A DNA stretch of 64,000 bases from Galbula dea (taxonomy: Eukaryota > Chordata > Aves > Piciformes > Galbulidae), in contig VWZX01005690.1 of NCBI GenBank assembly GCA_013399015.1, forward strand, positions 1,116,001 to 1,180,000. The letters are read 5' to 3'. The position numbers and the translations under genes were made by a program. Every line of letters starts with the position of its first letter. Within the stretch, counting starts at the first letter, position 1. This document shows positions 1 through 12,394 of the stretch, piece after piece. Below the pieces are notes generated by a model. It was not told where the DNA came from and ran no database searches. It saw nothing but the letters and a program-made list of their open reading frames with translations.

Positions 1-1040
1 TGTGCCAGTAAGTATGGAGGAGCCAGAGGATTTTCATCTCCTCCGACCAAAGCATTGGCATGCCTGTTGACTTTGCTTTGAAGGCTCTGGATTTAATAGG
101 GCAAGATGCGTTTTCTTTCCTTGAGTGGCAAGAATAACCTGCTTGTGTAGGAGTCACCACGAGTTTGGCAGGATCAGGCTTTGTTCCTAGCTGGGTGGAA
201 AAACATGGGCAAAGGGCCATGTTTTGCTGGTGTTAACCTATGCAGACTGCCCTGCTGATGGAGCTGGAGGTAAGGCCAGCCCATGGTGCTCGTTGGACCG
301 TTGGGCAGCGAAGGAAGCTGTCTGTCTGCCTGTCTTCCAGCTACTCCCTCCTGACCCTGAGGCGTTGCCTTTCAGTCCCTTGCACCCTGGCACTTTGTGG
401 TGCAGCATCCAGTACTTCTCCAATAAATCTTCAGGAGAAGTTTCGTGGCATGGCTCTGGCTGCTGGAGCTGCCCCATTGACGTCCATGAGTCTGGGGAAC
501 ACGGCCCAGGGCAGATGGGGGATCAGGGCCATCCCCTCCCACAGCCCTGCCAGCTCTGGTGGCAAGCTGTGGTCCAGCCTGGCATTCCTGGCAGGACCTG
601 GCACCCAGGCAGGAGCTTTCTCCAAGCCGATTGTGGGGAAACGGATGTGTAAAGCATTGGGACTCTTTGAAGGACCAACCGACCCACCGCAGCGATGGCC
701 GATTCACTCAAGGCTCCCAGGGAACAATAACCAAGAGAAATGAATAAGGCTCCAGCTCCCCTTTTTAAAACTATTCCATAAAAGAAATGTGAATGGGCAA
801 GGCTCTGTTTTCCGGCCAGATTTCCCTTCTGCCTGTTGAACGTGGCCTGAGCTGAGAGCAGGCAGGGAGACGTTCCCACCCACCCCAAATTTCCAAAGAG
901 GAAGTCCTCAGCAGAGGAACCTGAAGGCATTTCCAATCCCAACCTGTTGAATGGCAGTTTCCCTTGACAATGTGTGTTGCAAATGCGCCTGGGTGCCGTT
1001 AGTCTGCCTTAGTAGCTAGGCACCTCCCACCCCCTTCTCC
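1..1040. other. Non-coding, probably NOTCH1 intron 2
   Basis: No exon-like open segment with splice sites and no clear repeat seen. The short ORFs here do not resemble known proteins. Confidence 0.4.
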
Positions 1041-1315
1041 AAGCTGAGCCCCCCAACTCTTTGGTGCAAATAAATCAGCAAATCAATCAGGCACATGAGC
1101 AATTTAATGGACAAAGGCTGGGTCCCTTTGTGAGCCACTAATGAATGCACGCCACTTTTTTTTTGCACAGAAGCCCTTACCAACGCTTGACGCTCTAAAT
1201 CTTGTTTTCTTTCATTCAAAGAGCGACAGCTGGGATTCGGTCGAAATTCGGCAGCTATTGTTAAGGGAGGCAGATTAATGCTGTGTGACTAATCATGTAT
1301 GGCTTCCCAGAATGC
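1041..1315. promoter_or_regulatory. Candidate enhancer block A
   Basis: A dense cluster of developmental factor motifs. There is a Pbx/Hox-type AATCAATCA at 1081-1089. Inverted SOX/TCF-type sites ACAAAGG (1111-1117) and CCTTTGT (1125-1131) are separated by 7 bp. CAGATTAATG occurs near 1271, and a STAT-type TTCCCAGAA lies at 1304-1312. Texture resembles conserved non-coding DNA; conservation itself was not tested. Confidence 0.35.
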
Positions 1316-1404
1316 CCAACCCTCCACCCCCTCCCCAACCTTACACCCCTCCTTTTCCTTGTGGTCATTCTTCCCTTTTTTTCCCCCCCCCTTAAGTCTC
1401 TGCA

Positions 1405-1500
1405 ACTCCTGATTTACATTTCATGTGCAGATGGTGATGGAATCTAATTAGATCTGATGTGTGCGAGCTCTATTTGGAGGAGAAGCCTCCAAAGTAGGCT
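1405..1500. promoter_or_regulatory. Candidate enhancer block B: paired E-boxes plus homeodomain palindrome
   Basis: Two abutting E-boxes, CATGTG (1422-1427) and CAGATG (1428-1433), lie 9 bp before the perfect 10-bp palindrome TCTAATTAGA (1443-1452) with a TAATTA homeodomain core. This bHLH/homeodomain pairing is typical of neural progenitor enhancers. In mouse a Notch1 intron-2 element (CR2) drives interneuron-progenitor expression; whether this is its counterpart is unknown. Confidence 0.4.
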
Positions 1501-1939
1501 TGGGGTGGGTTTTTTTTAAGAGAAAAAGTTAACTTTTCAAGAACTTCTTCACTGCTAGCTGTAAATAATTGCCTTTCTCTTGGCTGTGGACTCCAGGATG
1601 GCTTCACGAGTGTATGCCATTTTTAGCATGTTTTATTGTTATTTTAGTTCTTGTTATTATGAAAGAGTTATTTTAGCAGGAAACCAAGGTGTGTGCTCCC
1701 AGTGCGCTAAAGTGCTTGTCCCATGCAGGGTACACACTGTGGGCGTGTGGACCTGATAGTAGAGATACTGCCAGACTGGAGGAGGTTCAACTTTTCAAGG
1801 TATCTGATAACAAAATCCTGGTTTTCCACTTGTTGCAATATCTCTTTATGAGAAATTTTGCTTCCAAGCTTCTTAAACAAAGCAGAGCCAAGAACACAAG
1901 ATACCAGACGCAGAAAAGCTTGGCACTGCCCTTTGGCGC

Positions 1940-2100
1940 CTGCGTGAAATGCACCATTTTGGCTGATGGCCACATCTCCGCTCGGCCTGGCACTTAACAA
2001 AGTTTGGCCATAAAGCTCCATTGTGCTTCCCCCACAAATCCAATTAGAAAGTGGAGTGAAATAAATAGCGTACGAGGGAGACGCTACTCCAGCGGACAAG
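1940..2100. promoter_or_regulatory. Candidate enhancer block C
   Basis: Contains AACAAAG (about 1996), CCATTGTG (about 2018), CCAATTAGAAAG (about 2039) and isolated CpGs in otherwise AT-leaning sequence. SOX plus homeodomain motif content; weak evidence alone. Confidence 0.25.
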
Positions 2101-2372
2101 CGTCCCGGTGCTTGTGGCGGGAGAGAGCTAGTTGGGTTACACCAAGATGACTCTGATAACCTCAAAACCCCAAGTTATCAGCCCTGTTATGGAAAGGGAA
2201 TCACTGAGGCGGGACCAAGAGCTGTCTCTGCCTTTATTATTTTACAGCGATGGTTTGTAGAACTCCAGGTGCCTTATCTTCCTTGTCCCTTTGCCAGGCA
2301 GTCCAGGGCACCCAGGGCTTTAATTGAATGGAGAGGACTGAGCGTTTGATCGGCTGGAGGGCTTGCGACAGA

Positions 2373-2392
2373 AGCAGCCTAATTAAGCTGCT
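2373..2392. promoter_or_regulatory. 20-bp near-palindrome with TAATTA core
   Basis: AGCAGC (2373-2378), CTAATTAA (2379-2386), GCTGCT (2387-2392): 18 of 20 positions are self-complementary around a homeodomain core. It could bind a paired/homeodomain dimer. Confidence 0.3.
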
Positions 2393-2954
2393 TTCCATCT
2401 TGGCAGGGTAGTTGAGTCTTTCAGTGCTGGAAGAGCAGAGGCAGAGTTTTGTGCATCTTGCACGGACCCCAGCTGAAAGTGTGAGGTGTTTCTGTCCCAC
2501 AGGTCTGGTGGCACTTGCACCAGGTCTGGAGCTTTACGAGGTCCCTTCTGCAGATGGTGGCTGCTGCGGTGCTTGACGTGTGGTTTCATGGTGCTGGGGA
2601 GCTGTGGCTTTCCAGAAAAGGCTCTTGCCTTTCACTAAGGCATTTTCCCAGACAAAATGAGGAGGTTTTTCCAAAAGGCCCTTTTGACTTCTAGTGGTAG
2701 CTCCTAATTAGACTGTTGGATAACCATAGTTTTGACTGGCATCCCTGCCATAGTAGGGCTGATTTTAGGTTGCTGTGCCATGTGACATTTATTCCCAGGA
2801 CCTCCGTGGCTCCACTAGTTAAAAGCAGATGGCATGAAAGAGGGCTGAGCTTCCAACCCCCTCTCCACCAGCCTGTCACCATTAAAGTCAGAGGAGCTGC
2901 CTCTGGGTTGTCGTACTCTTGCCCAGAGAAGCAGAGGAGACGGCAAAGGAAAAG

Positions 2955-3075
2955 AATAAGCTAAATTAATCACTAGGCTTGTGCTGAAAAGGGGGAAAGT
3001 CAGTTTGCTAAAGTACTTCCTCTGTTTATGAATCAGCACAGCGTTGTAGTTCAGCCGGCTGATGGCTCCTGAGCT
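2955..3075. promoter_or_regulatory. Candidate enhancer block D
   Basis: AAATTAATCA near 2963, a FOX-type TGTTTATG (about 3023-3030) and a half-MARE-like TGAATCAGCA directly after. Conservation was not tested. Confidence 0.22.
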
Positions 3076-3079
3076 GGTG

Positions 3080-6060
3080 CCCATTGCCACCACCAGCTTC
3101 CACGGGCAGCAGACGAGAAACATTGGAAGAAACATTCCAAGGGGAGACCATAGTGGGAAGAGATGATTATTTTAGCTCAAACCTCTTTCAGGAGACAACC
3201 AGGAAGGCAGAGAAGGGATCAGAGCCCTGCAGCTCTCTGTGCCCTTCAAGTTATTCAACTGCTCAGTCATTGTTATCTCACTGTAAAGGGCGGAAGTTTC
3301 CTTCTGGTTTGGTTTTTCTCATGTGCTTTAACCCAACGTTATTTCCATGAAATAATAACAAAGAAAAAATGCAGTCTCCGTGCTGGAGAGGAAGAGGGTG
3401 GAGTGTTGAACAATCAAGCAGAGGAAGCTCTTAAAGAAGTAGACGAGCGGTGATTCAGCCATGTTGAGAACTCTTGATGGCTCTTTCAAGTCTGATCTCA
3501 TTCTGGGAAAGAGCAAGGTGGAAATGGGTAAGAGGCTAGATTAAAAACACAAAAGCGTCACCTGCTATGGATTCCAGTGGAAGAGAACCGTAGCTGAGAA
3601 GCCCAGCTGGTGAGGTCACTGGGACAGCAGCAGGGTTATTTAGCTCCTTTCTAGAAGGATCTCTGTTTACATCTCTCTGCAAGGCGTCTTGATGGTTATC
3701 AGTTGTCTCAGGTGGTCCCACTGACTCCTGCTAACTTGCCTTGGGATTTTATTGGTTGGGCTGACTTGCTTTGCTTGGTTTTTCTCATGGCTTCGATGCT
3801 TGTGGTGGCCAGAGGGCTCTCATGTGTTTGGGCATGGGCCAGCGTGTTCAAGAGGAGACGTCTCCGTAGGTCCCTCAGCAGTACCTGTGGCACAGAGATG
3901 AGCAGGAGATATGGGGTGATACTTGCTGAGGTGAATTTGCTCAAGGGCTCCCTAGAATGCAGAATGGATGAGGTATTGGCAGTGACCATCATCACCTGAG
4001 AGCAGAGGGGCCATTCCCCACCAGCTACATGCAGCTTTTCTATGTGTGATGCAGTCCACGGGGCTCTGCTCCACATACTGCTTCTGCAGGTCACTCACTT
4101 TGTCATATGGGGTGCATTTTATTCCACCAAAATCTCTTCCATCTCAACCACCTGACTTGCTGTATTCCTACCTGCTGGAAGCCATGATATGTCCATTTGT
4201 TCCAGCTGATACTACCTGCCCTGGTCTTACCTCCACAGCTTTTGTTGGTTTATTGTATGTAGCATGAGTGAGACACGTATAAGTCACTGCAAGACCAAAC
4301 TATTCACCAATTAAAGGCTTAGATAACATAATCAGGAGGCAGTTAGCAAGTTTTAAAATAACATTGTTTGGAAATTAACCTACTCTTTCCAGGCCTGGAG
4401 GTGTGGTGACCCTTGTTTTGCTCGTGTTGGTAGGTGTCCTGAATGGTAACGGCGTGTGGACATGAGTGGAATGTGAAATTTATAGAGCATCAGTGTGTTT
4501 AACGAGGAAGTAGCCTCAGGGTGCAGTTACCAAGAGCTGGTAAGCTCTGGATCTGGATGGAGACTTCTCTGTGGCTAACTGTTGACAAACTCCAGGTGAA
4601 GGTTTTAGACTGTGTGCTGGGGCTGTGGAGTGGAAGAGCCTCTGGGATACAACTTAACTCCCCGGGAAAGTAGAACTGCAATGGGGTCTGGGTTAAGTCC
4701 TGCTTCCATCCCAAGGGCCAAAAAGGTGGTCATGGTCCATCTGCTTGGCTACAAGTCCATGGCTGTGTATCTAACTAGCTCCTGCTGCCGCCTGAGAGAT
4801 AGGGCAGCGTCAGGGGCACTTGGGCTTCTCACTCACCGCTCCCCAGACTGTAGCCCTTCACTCTGGGGGCCAAAGATAGAAAGACCATTAGGCCAGAGAG
4901 GTGAAGGTTTGGAGGGATTCCAGATACTTTCAGATTGGTCTTTTCCTCTCATTTCTTGCCCTTGGCACACAGTGCTGAGCCCCAGTGCCTGGAAGTGGCT
5001 GTGCCAAAATCCTGCAGGTCCCTGGAGTTGCCTTGCTGCATGGTGCCCTCACGAGCCTGGATTTACTGCAAGGAAGAGGCATCCCAGCTTTCCCAGTCCA
5101 TCTGTCCATGGAAGGGCTCCATCCTGGAGTTGGTAACACCAGCAGGTTGGTGTTACCACCATCCAAGGACTGCCAGCAGTGGATGTTGTGTTGGATGCTC
5201 ACAAGCCCAGTGCTGTGCTCAAAACTGCAGCTACTCACATCAGCCAAAGGTCTGGGATGAGCAGTAGAAATGTTACTCTGGTGTTGAGGGGGGATGTTGC
5301 AGTTTTGCTTGTGGAGGCATCTAGGAGCAGGAGCAGAGATGTGAGGGTCTGCCAGTGTCAGCAGGGTCTGATCAGAGTTGCAGAGCCAGGGCTCTGAAGG
5401 ACTGAGGAAGTCCCAGTTGGACTTAATAGCACAACTCCTGTTGCATATCTATTACATGGGATGTTGAGAAGTCTTTGCAGCACCCTGCTAGGTCTTTAGT
5501 GATGCCAGACTGTGGCAGCTCCCATATGCCTGCTTGGAGAGCCCCAGAGCAGTTAGAGATGTCGACCTGGGGACACTCCAGTCTTTACTTGGGCATCTGA
5601 GTCTTGCTGGTAGAGCAGCTCAGCAGTGCTTCCAGCTGGCCATCTTGCCAAGGTGGGATGGTGCACATTCAGACTTGCACACCCTTGCCTAGACTCTGCC
5701 TTCCTTGGTGCACAGCAGTGCATGGACCTGTTGCAGGGCTTCCATCTCCACAACTCTGGTGAATCAGGTCCTCTACTCTCACCCCCCACGGGCAAAGGTC
5801 TGCAGAACAGGACAGTGTTGGGGATTCTACGTACATCAAGTGAGGTCTGCTTGGTGCCTCAGTTTCCCTCCATTTGCTGTTGCTTATCTGAACATCAAAA
5901 CCTAATGTGGTGCAAGAGGGAGCAGCACAACCCTCCAGGTGCATCCTGGCTCATGGAGGTGGCTTAGGTGATGAAGGTGTCTGTTGATAATTGCAGTGCT
6001 TGGAGCATAACTAAAGCCTGGTTTGAGGGATTGGGGATCGAGGAGAGAGATTTGGCTGAG
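3080..6060. other. Non-coding stretch without recognised features
   Basis: No supported exon, repeat array or RNA gene. Short overlapping ORFs on both strands have no recognisable domains. Confidence 0.4.
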
Positions 6061-6074
6061 CCATCTGGGGTCTC

Positions 6075-6305
6075 TGCCCCAGAACAGAACAGAAGAGACT
6101 ATTTTCATAAGGAAAAACTTCTTGATTTTGGGGTGCCAGAGCCCTGGCCCAGGCTGTCCAGAGAGATTGTGAAGTCTCTGGAGAGATTCCAAACCAGCTG
6201 GAGGTGATCCTGGGCAAGCTGCTGTGGGTGACCCTGCTTTAGCAGGGAGGTTGGACTGGATGATCCCCAGAGGTCCCTTCTAACCCCTACCATGCTGGGA
6301 TTCTG
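6075..6305 (+). repeat. CR1 LINE 3' fragment, sense
   Basis: Runs from AAGAGACTATTTTCATAAGG through CCCTGGCCCAGGCTGTCCAGAG and GGTGACCCTGCTTTAGCAGG to the typical 3' end (GGTTGGACTGGATGATCCCC, AGAGGTCCCTTCTAACC, repeated GATTCTGGGATT). A 5'-truncated dead LINE copy; no coding capacity. Confidence 0.85.
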
Positions 6306-6365
6306 GGATTTTCAGTTGGAAGAGATCTACAATGATCATCTAGTCCAGCTGATGGGGCAGCATCC
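6306..6365 (-). repeat. CR1 3' fragment, antisense, abutting the previous copy
   Basis: AGTTGGAAGAGATCTACAATGATCATCTAGTCCAGCTG matches the reversed CR1 3' end, so two CR1 3' ends meet tail to tail. The distal limit is uncertain. Confidence 0.6.
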
Positions 6366-7220
6366 TGCCTGCTGCCCCCTGCCCAGTGGGGTTGGTGGTG
6401 GTCTCCTGGCTGATGATGTCCTCCATCTATGCCTGCAAAGGGCTGTTGGGAGCAGGACACCTGTGAGATGTAAGCAGTGCTTGCTCTGGGTTGGCTTCCC
6501 TCACACCACAGTAATTAATGTCTACTTTAAGCTTTCAGGCATCACATCCTCCCTTCCCCCATGGCAGCCTGGAGTTAATATTGGAAAAGTCAGTTAAAGA
6601 GTTAGTGTTTAGGTGCTGGTTATTAGGCTCTTGCACATTTCCAGCAAAGGGAGCAGAGTTGCATTTTAATGGCAAACTTTCATGCTCAGTCAAGTTGCAA
6701 AAATTTATTTGTGCTGAAGTCATTTTCTTTTAACAAGTTTTCACCCTAATTCCCTTCCCCAAAATCTAAATTTAATGGTATTTATATGGGAAATGGATTT
6801 ATTAAGTTTTAATGATGCCATAATGCTGCCCTTATTTAAATAGGAGGGGCACAGTGCAGGGAAGCAGCTGTGGGTGATGGGTTGGGTGCTAGTGGGAGCA
6901 CCAGGGACTGGAGAGCCTCTTGGGTTGGGTTTGGTGTGAAGTTGGTGTAGCTGAGAGTGGTGATGCCAGACTTTGCTTGGACCTGGGCAGGATCAGTCCC
7001 AGGCTGTTACAAGGGCTGGTGCTGCAAGGCTGAGCCTTACCTCTTGCTGCTGGTTTCTTCTCATCTTCCTCTGTGGCTCTTGGTGTGATGTGACACTACT
7101 TGTGTCCACATCGACTGTCCTCAAGAGGAGCAACCAAAGAAGGTTCTTCACTTTGTCAACTGTTCTGTCCCATGTCCCAGTGCCAAGAGTGGCAGCATCA
7201 GTGGGGTGATGGGGGCCCTG
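6366..7220. promoter_or_regulatory. AT-rich non-coding block, possible conserved element at 6500-6850
   Basis: Low-CpG AT-rich sequence with TAATTAATG (about 6510), MEF2-like CTAAATTTAATGG and TTATTTAAATAG (about 6830-6843). No exon is visible. Listed because its texture differs from the GC-rich flanks. Confidence 0.2.
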
Positions 7221-7224
7221 GGGA

Positions 7225-7425
7225 CCTTCCACTCCCCACCAGGATCACGGTCTGGAACAGGTTGCTCAGTGCAGTGGTGGAGTCACCATCCCTGAAGGGG
7301 TTCAAAAAACATAGATGTGGTACTTAGGGACATGATTTAGTGGCATGGTGCTGATAGGCTGATGGTTGGACTTGATGATCTTAGAGGTCTTTTCTAACCT
7401 TCATGATTCTGTGATTCTGAGTGTT
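7225..7425 (+). repeat. CR1 LINE 3' fragment, sense
   Basis: GGAACAGGTTGCTCAG, then GTGGAGTCACCATCCCTGAAGG, GATGGTTGGACTTGATGATC, TTAGAGGTCTTTTCTAACC and ATGATTCTGTGATTCT, the standard CR1 terminus. Confidence 0.85.
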
Positions 7426-10400
7426 TGTGAGTGTTTAGAGGTTTATTTTAAGATAGGACTTATCTGTTGTTGATGAGCAGCTATGGAGGAGAGCAAGTCC
7501 CCAGCAATCTCACAGTGCCAGGACATCCTTGCACAAAGGGATCAGAAAAAAGACCCTCCCAGAGGCACTCACAGCCAGTTGACCCATCAAAGAGCTCCTT
7601 TTGGGGCAGGTGCAGGAATGTGGCTGTGGATGGAGGAATGTGGCTGTCAACGGTGAGATCTGCAACTCCCACCCATCCTTGGCCAGAGCCCTACGCACCA
7701 GCTTCGGGACAGGCTGGGAGAGTGACCCCACGGGGGAGCAACCCCGGAGGAGCGAGGGGAGCCTCTCCCCAGCCCCCAGCCCCTATTAAAATGTTAGACA
7801 CAGACCTGCAAGTCAAAAGGCAGGGCGACAGACGGCCCTTTCACAGGGCCTGCTGCTCCCCACAAAAGGGGGGTTTCCAGGGGAGGGGGCAGGAATGCAG
7901 GCTGCGGCCGAAGGGCAGAGCCGCCACCATTGTCCCTGCTCCCTCGGCGAGGGCGTCATGTTGACACAGGGATTTCTGCTGGCAAGAGGTGTCGGAGGCA
8001 GAATCTTCCCTTCCCTCCCTCCCTCCCTCCCTGTTTCCTTGGTTTAAACTCAGCAGCAGCAGAAATCCTGGGATAAAGATCCTGGGAGCAGATACCAACC
8101 AGCTTGGAGATCTTTTACATCCCTCAGGCCAGGGTTTCCAAGAGGGCAAGAGTTTTGTGGCTAATTAACTATTTTGGGGGGAGCTTTGCTTTTGCTTGCA
8201 AAGAGAAGCCAGCAGCTTTTTTTTGGCTGTCAGGTTGCAGGGAGCTGGATCCATCACTATTTGGTCTTTCCCCACTCCTCATCTCTGGCTTTTGGTAGGG
8301 TTTGTGCCTCAGGGGCACCCGTGTGCTCTGCCAACCCCCCACCCCCACCCTTGCCTCCTGTTTATAAATATCAGAGCTAAATATAGCTTGTTTAAACTCT
8401 TGGTGGCTGCTGAGATCCTAATCTCAGGTTTTATGTTCAGGATTAGATGAGTGGGATGGTGGGGTCACGCGTGTCCCGGGTGGGAGTTTTCCATATTTGG
8501 CTCTTGAGCAGTGCAGTGTTTAGCCAAAATTTGCTTTGAGGGGAAGAGGGGGAAAAAAAATTTAAAACCCCCTAGAGTTCATCATGCTGTAATGAGATGA
8601 TGACAGCAGCACTTTGCGTGTGCCAGAGCTCCTGGGAGCAAGGCAGCATGAGTTTGCCCAGCACAGGCAGCAGGTGTGGGTGAAAATGGACTTTTACCCC
8701 AAAGAGGATGGGGAAGAGAGAGTGGCTTGAGGCACCAGGTGGGCTGAGGTGTAGGAAATTCCCCATGTCCCCCAAATTCTGACTTTTCCTTCTGCTGGCT
8801 TGAAGAGTAAAACATTTTGAAAGGGAAAATGTTTCAAAATGAAAAATAAAAGCAAGGAGCAGTTGCAGTGGATGCTCTCCAGTGCCTCAGCTGCTGGGCA
8901 GCACTATGGAGGAAAAGCAGAGCTGGTACCTTCATGGTGTCTAACACCAGTCACCAGTATGGGCACCTGCTTGAGGACCTGCCCCAGGACCATCTGCTGG
9001 GCTCAGCTCAGATTGTCTTCCCTGGCGATCCTCCACTGGAAGCACATCCTTCATGGCTGCCCCATAAACAGGTTCCTCCAGGAGAAGGAGAGCAGAGCAG
9101 AGCTGAGCTCAGCCTGCTCCCACAAACAATGGGGCTGTGGTGGAGTGACCCTGGGAGAGGACAGAAAAAACATCAACTAGAGGAAAAAAAATATTTCATA
9201 GCAGGCATTGTTGGGGGTGGGAATGAGGCAAGTTTTGTCTTGGTCTCTTCCTTCAACATCTTTCATGTTCATTGTGAATGAAGCTCCATTGAAAGGCAGC
9301 TCCTTCCCAGGTAGCTGGGGCCACTTTGCTTAGTAATGGGATTATATTGTTTTTTATTACAATGGGAACTTTGATTCCCAAACTGTCCTGACTAATGTCT
9401 GCTCAAGAAACAAAGCCATTTGTTTTTCCCTCTCCCCTTCATGCTGGTAGGAGGAACAAGGCAGTAGCAGGTTTTTCCCCACTCCTGTCCACAAGTATAT
9501 TCCAGCTTTGGGAATTCCTTTAGTTTCTCTCCAGATGAAAGTCTGGGTCTTAAAATCTCAATTAGATGGCTTGGGCTAGGTCAAAAATGAAATGGAGTGA
9601 AAAAAAGAAACCAAAAACCCAAAACACATCAAAGACTTTGAATTGCAGTTTGCTTTCTTTTAATTAAACAAGACTGGAGATCTGCTCTTGCTTTATTAAC
9701 CTGGTGTCACTCGAAGGAACCTGCTGCTTTGCCAACCACCCTTCCTGTGTGAAACTCTTGGTTTTTTTCCCAGGCTGGTGTCCCAGAGTGTTTAATAAAG
9801 CAGGGCCTGGGTAGTATTTCATTAAAAAACCCACCAGTTTGGTCTAGCACTGAGTTTTGGTGCTTGGAGCCATGTCGTGGCTGTTGGAGATGTTTGTGGG
9901 TCCATGATGGTGCCAGGGGAGGGCAGCTGGTCCAGTAGGAGCTTTGGGGTGCATCATACAGCTGGGGTGCCCAACATGGGTGAAGGGGGGGAGCTGGGAA
10001 GCTCTGCCTTCTCTGCTTTGGCTGGCCTGGGAGCCCTGGTGAAGCCTTTGGGTTCTTAATGGACACGTGTGCCAGAAAGCATAGAGTGAAGCTGTGGGTG
10101 AGGCACAGTGAGATTAGCTGTGCTCACTGCTGGGAGGGGGCTCAAGTAGCACCTCCAGGCCCTGGCTGCCGGGGCAGGAGGCACTGTCCACAGCCCCACA
10201 TGCTCCAGGGAGGTCAGGGCAGCGTCCAAAAGCGTTCCTTGTCACCCATCTTGTTCTGCTGGCTCCAGGGGTGCTATGCCACCCCCAAGCTGGGTGGCGA
10301 TGCCAGGGTAGGAGCTGAGCAGGAGATGGGACCAGAGTGCAAGGCTCTGAGTTCTGTTTTCCCAGGGGGACTTTTCCAGGCCTTTCACTGGCTCCAGAGT

Positions 10401-12390
10401 GTGCTCCCACACTCAGCAGGGTGTTTCTGAGGTGAGCTGACACCACTGGGAAGCCATCCCATAGACTGCTGTACATACCTGTGGCCCACAGTGGGGCTCC
10501 CTGCAGGGACATGGGGAGGGACTCGTGGGGAAGCCGTGGAATAAGATGGAACAGGAAGGTGGAGTATGAAGCAGATCTCTCAGTGACATGCAGTCATAAC
10601 CCCCTGCATCAGCCCTTTTTCTAGTCAGATTGGAGCTAGGGGAGATCAGGGACCCACAGGCTGGCACTGAGCAAACATGTCTTAGGGAGAAGGGTGTAAC
10701 TTCAGGAGAAAGCTGGGGTGTTGCTTCCAGGCTGTGCCAAGCAGGAAGCCACTGGCACAACTGGAAAAGTGACTCTTGTGTGTAGATGCCTGGTGGCAAG
10801 TGAGCTTAATGCCCAGGATTTGCAGCTGCTGGGGCTGCACAGGGGAAAGGGTGAAAGCAGGTAGTTGTGGTTCCTGTTGGTAAGCCCAAGGATGGCAGTT
10901 ACCTCTGAGGTGTGGGGACCACGGGGCAGGGTTGTGTCACCACTCTGTGGCTGGGCTGGGAGCAGTGTACAGTGGCTGTGGAGCTAAGGGAGTTTCTGCT
11001 GCTAGTTATTTCTCCTTTCTTTGGCTGTTGCCAGCAAACATGTGAAATCTGAGTATCCTGCTCATGTTTGGCCACTTGCTTCTCTCTGCAGGGTCTGGAC
11101 TGTGCTGGCACAGGTGTCTGCTTGGTCACACAGCATATTTGCTGGTGCAGAGAGGTCTGCTGGTGTCGTGGTCCCTCGGTGAGGACCTTCTGCACCACGC
11201 AAGGTCACGGTCATGGTTTTTGAACCACTTCTGTGCTGGGGTGACTCTTCTGGGGACTCTGAGGTGCAGGGAGGGTGGCTCATCTGAGGTGGCTGCTCCA
11301 GGCCGTGGGTACCACAGAGCAGAGAGCAGCATCCTCCATAGCCCAGCCTGCACCCGGGGGTGGCTGTTGGTGGGGGGACCCGGGTTTGCTGCTGCCCCAG
11401 AGGCAACAAGGACTCTTCTGGCCCCATTAGTCTCAAGTAACCCCAAAATGGGGCTTGAATAAAGACCTGAGCCTCTCTTCCTCAGCTTTCCCACGGTGCT
11501 CCTACCTCAGGGAAAACAACTGCAGCCGTTTATGGTTCCAGCAGATGAGGGTGAGGAAGAGGTTATGTGATAGCAGCACAGATAAGAGGCAGCTTGGACA
11601 CGGGGCCAGTGGCTGGGATGAGGCCCCCTGACAGCCATCCATCCCCTCCCACAGCTGCCCCCTGGACCTGCCCCCCTCCTTGGGATGGAGATGGGGCACA
11701 GCCCCTGCATCCTTGGTGGCTGTGCTCCAGCTTACACCTGGTTCTCATTTTGCTTTTTCGTTTATTTTGTGTGTTTTAAACCTAACGTGGGTTTTACCTC
11801 CAGCCCTGCCATGGTCTCAGCCTTTGGGGTGCACCCTGGGGCTAGGCAGGAGAGCAATGGGTGGTGTGAGCATGGCCATTCTCAGCTGCAGGGTGATGCA
11901 GGTTGAGCTGTCCCCCAACATCGGGGGTGGGGTGTGCATCCCCATGCACCCAGCACCTCTGAAACACCCCCAGGCTCTCCAGGCTGAGCTTGTGCAGGGC
12001 TGACACATCCCCAAATTGAACAAAGCCCCCATGCCACCATGCAGGAGCTGTGCCGGGATGGGGTGGGCTTCGAGAGTGCCTGGGTGTCATCTGTGCTGGC
12101 CGTGGCAGATGGCAGCTTAGAGCAGAAAGGAAAACATTAGTCTTGGGTCAGAGGTCACAGAAACATCTGCCTCGGGATGCTTTCAGTGCCCACATTGCTG
12201 TGGAGGGACAAAACCTGTTGCTGGTGGGTTGGAGGAAAAGCTTTGCGTGCGGCGAGCAGGGAGGGAGTGAACAAAAGGCCAACAGCATGCATGGGGATGC
12301 ATGCAGGGAGCACCAGTGGGGGGGCTAGAAGGGGGCTAGGATGGGGACCCCCAACTCGGCCACTGCTGCTCGTGGGGCAAGGGGGTGCTG
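7426..12390. other. Non-coding, probably NOTCH1 intron 2
   Basis: No exon can be supported. It contains a (CCCT)n run near 8009-8032 and A-rich or T-rich patches. The longer ORFs (for example 132 aa near 11064) lack domains and splice context. Confidence 0.4.
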
Positions 12391-12394
12391 GAAG

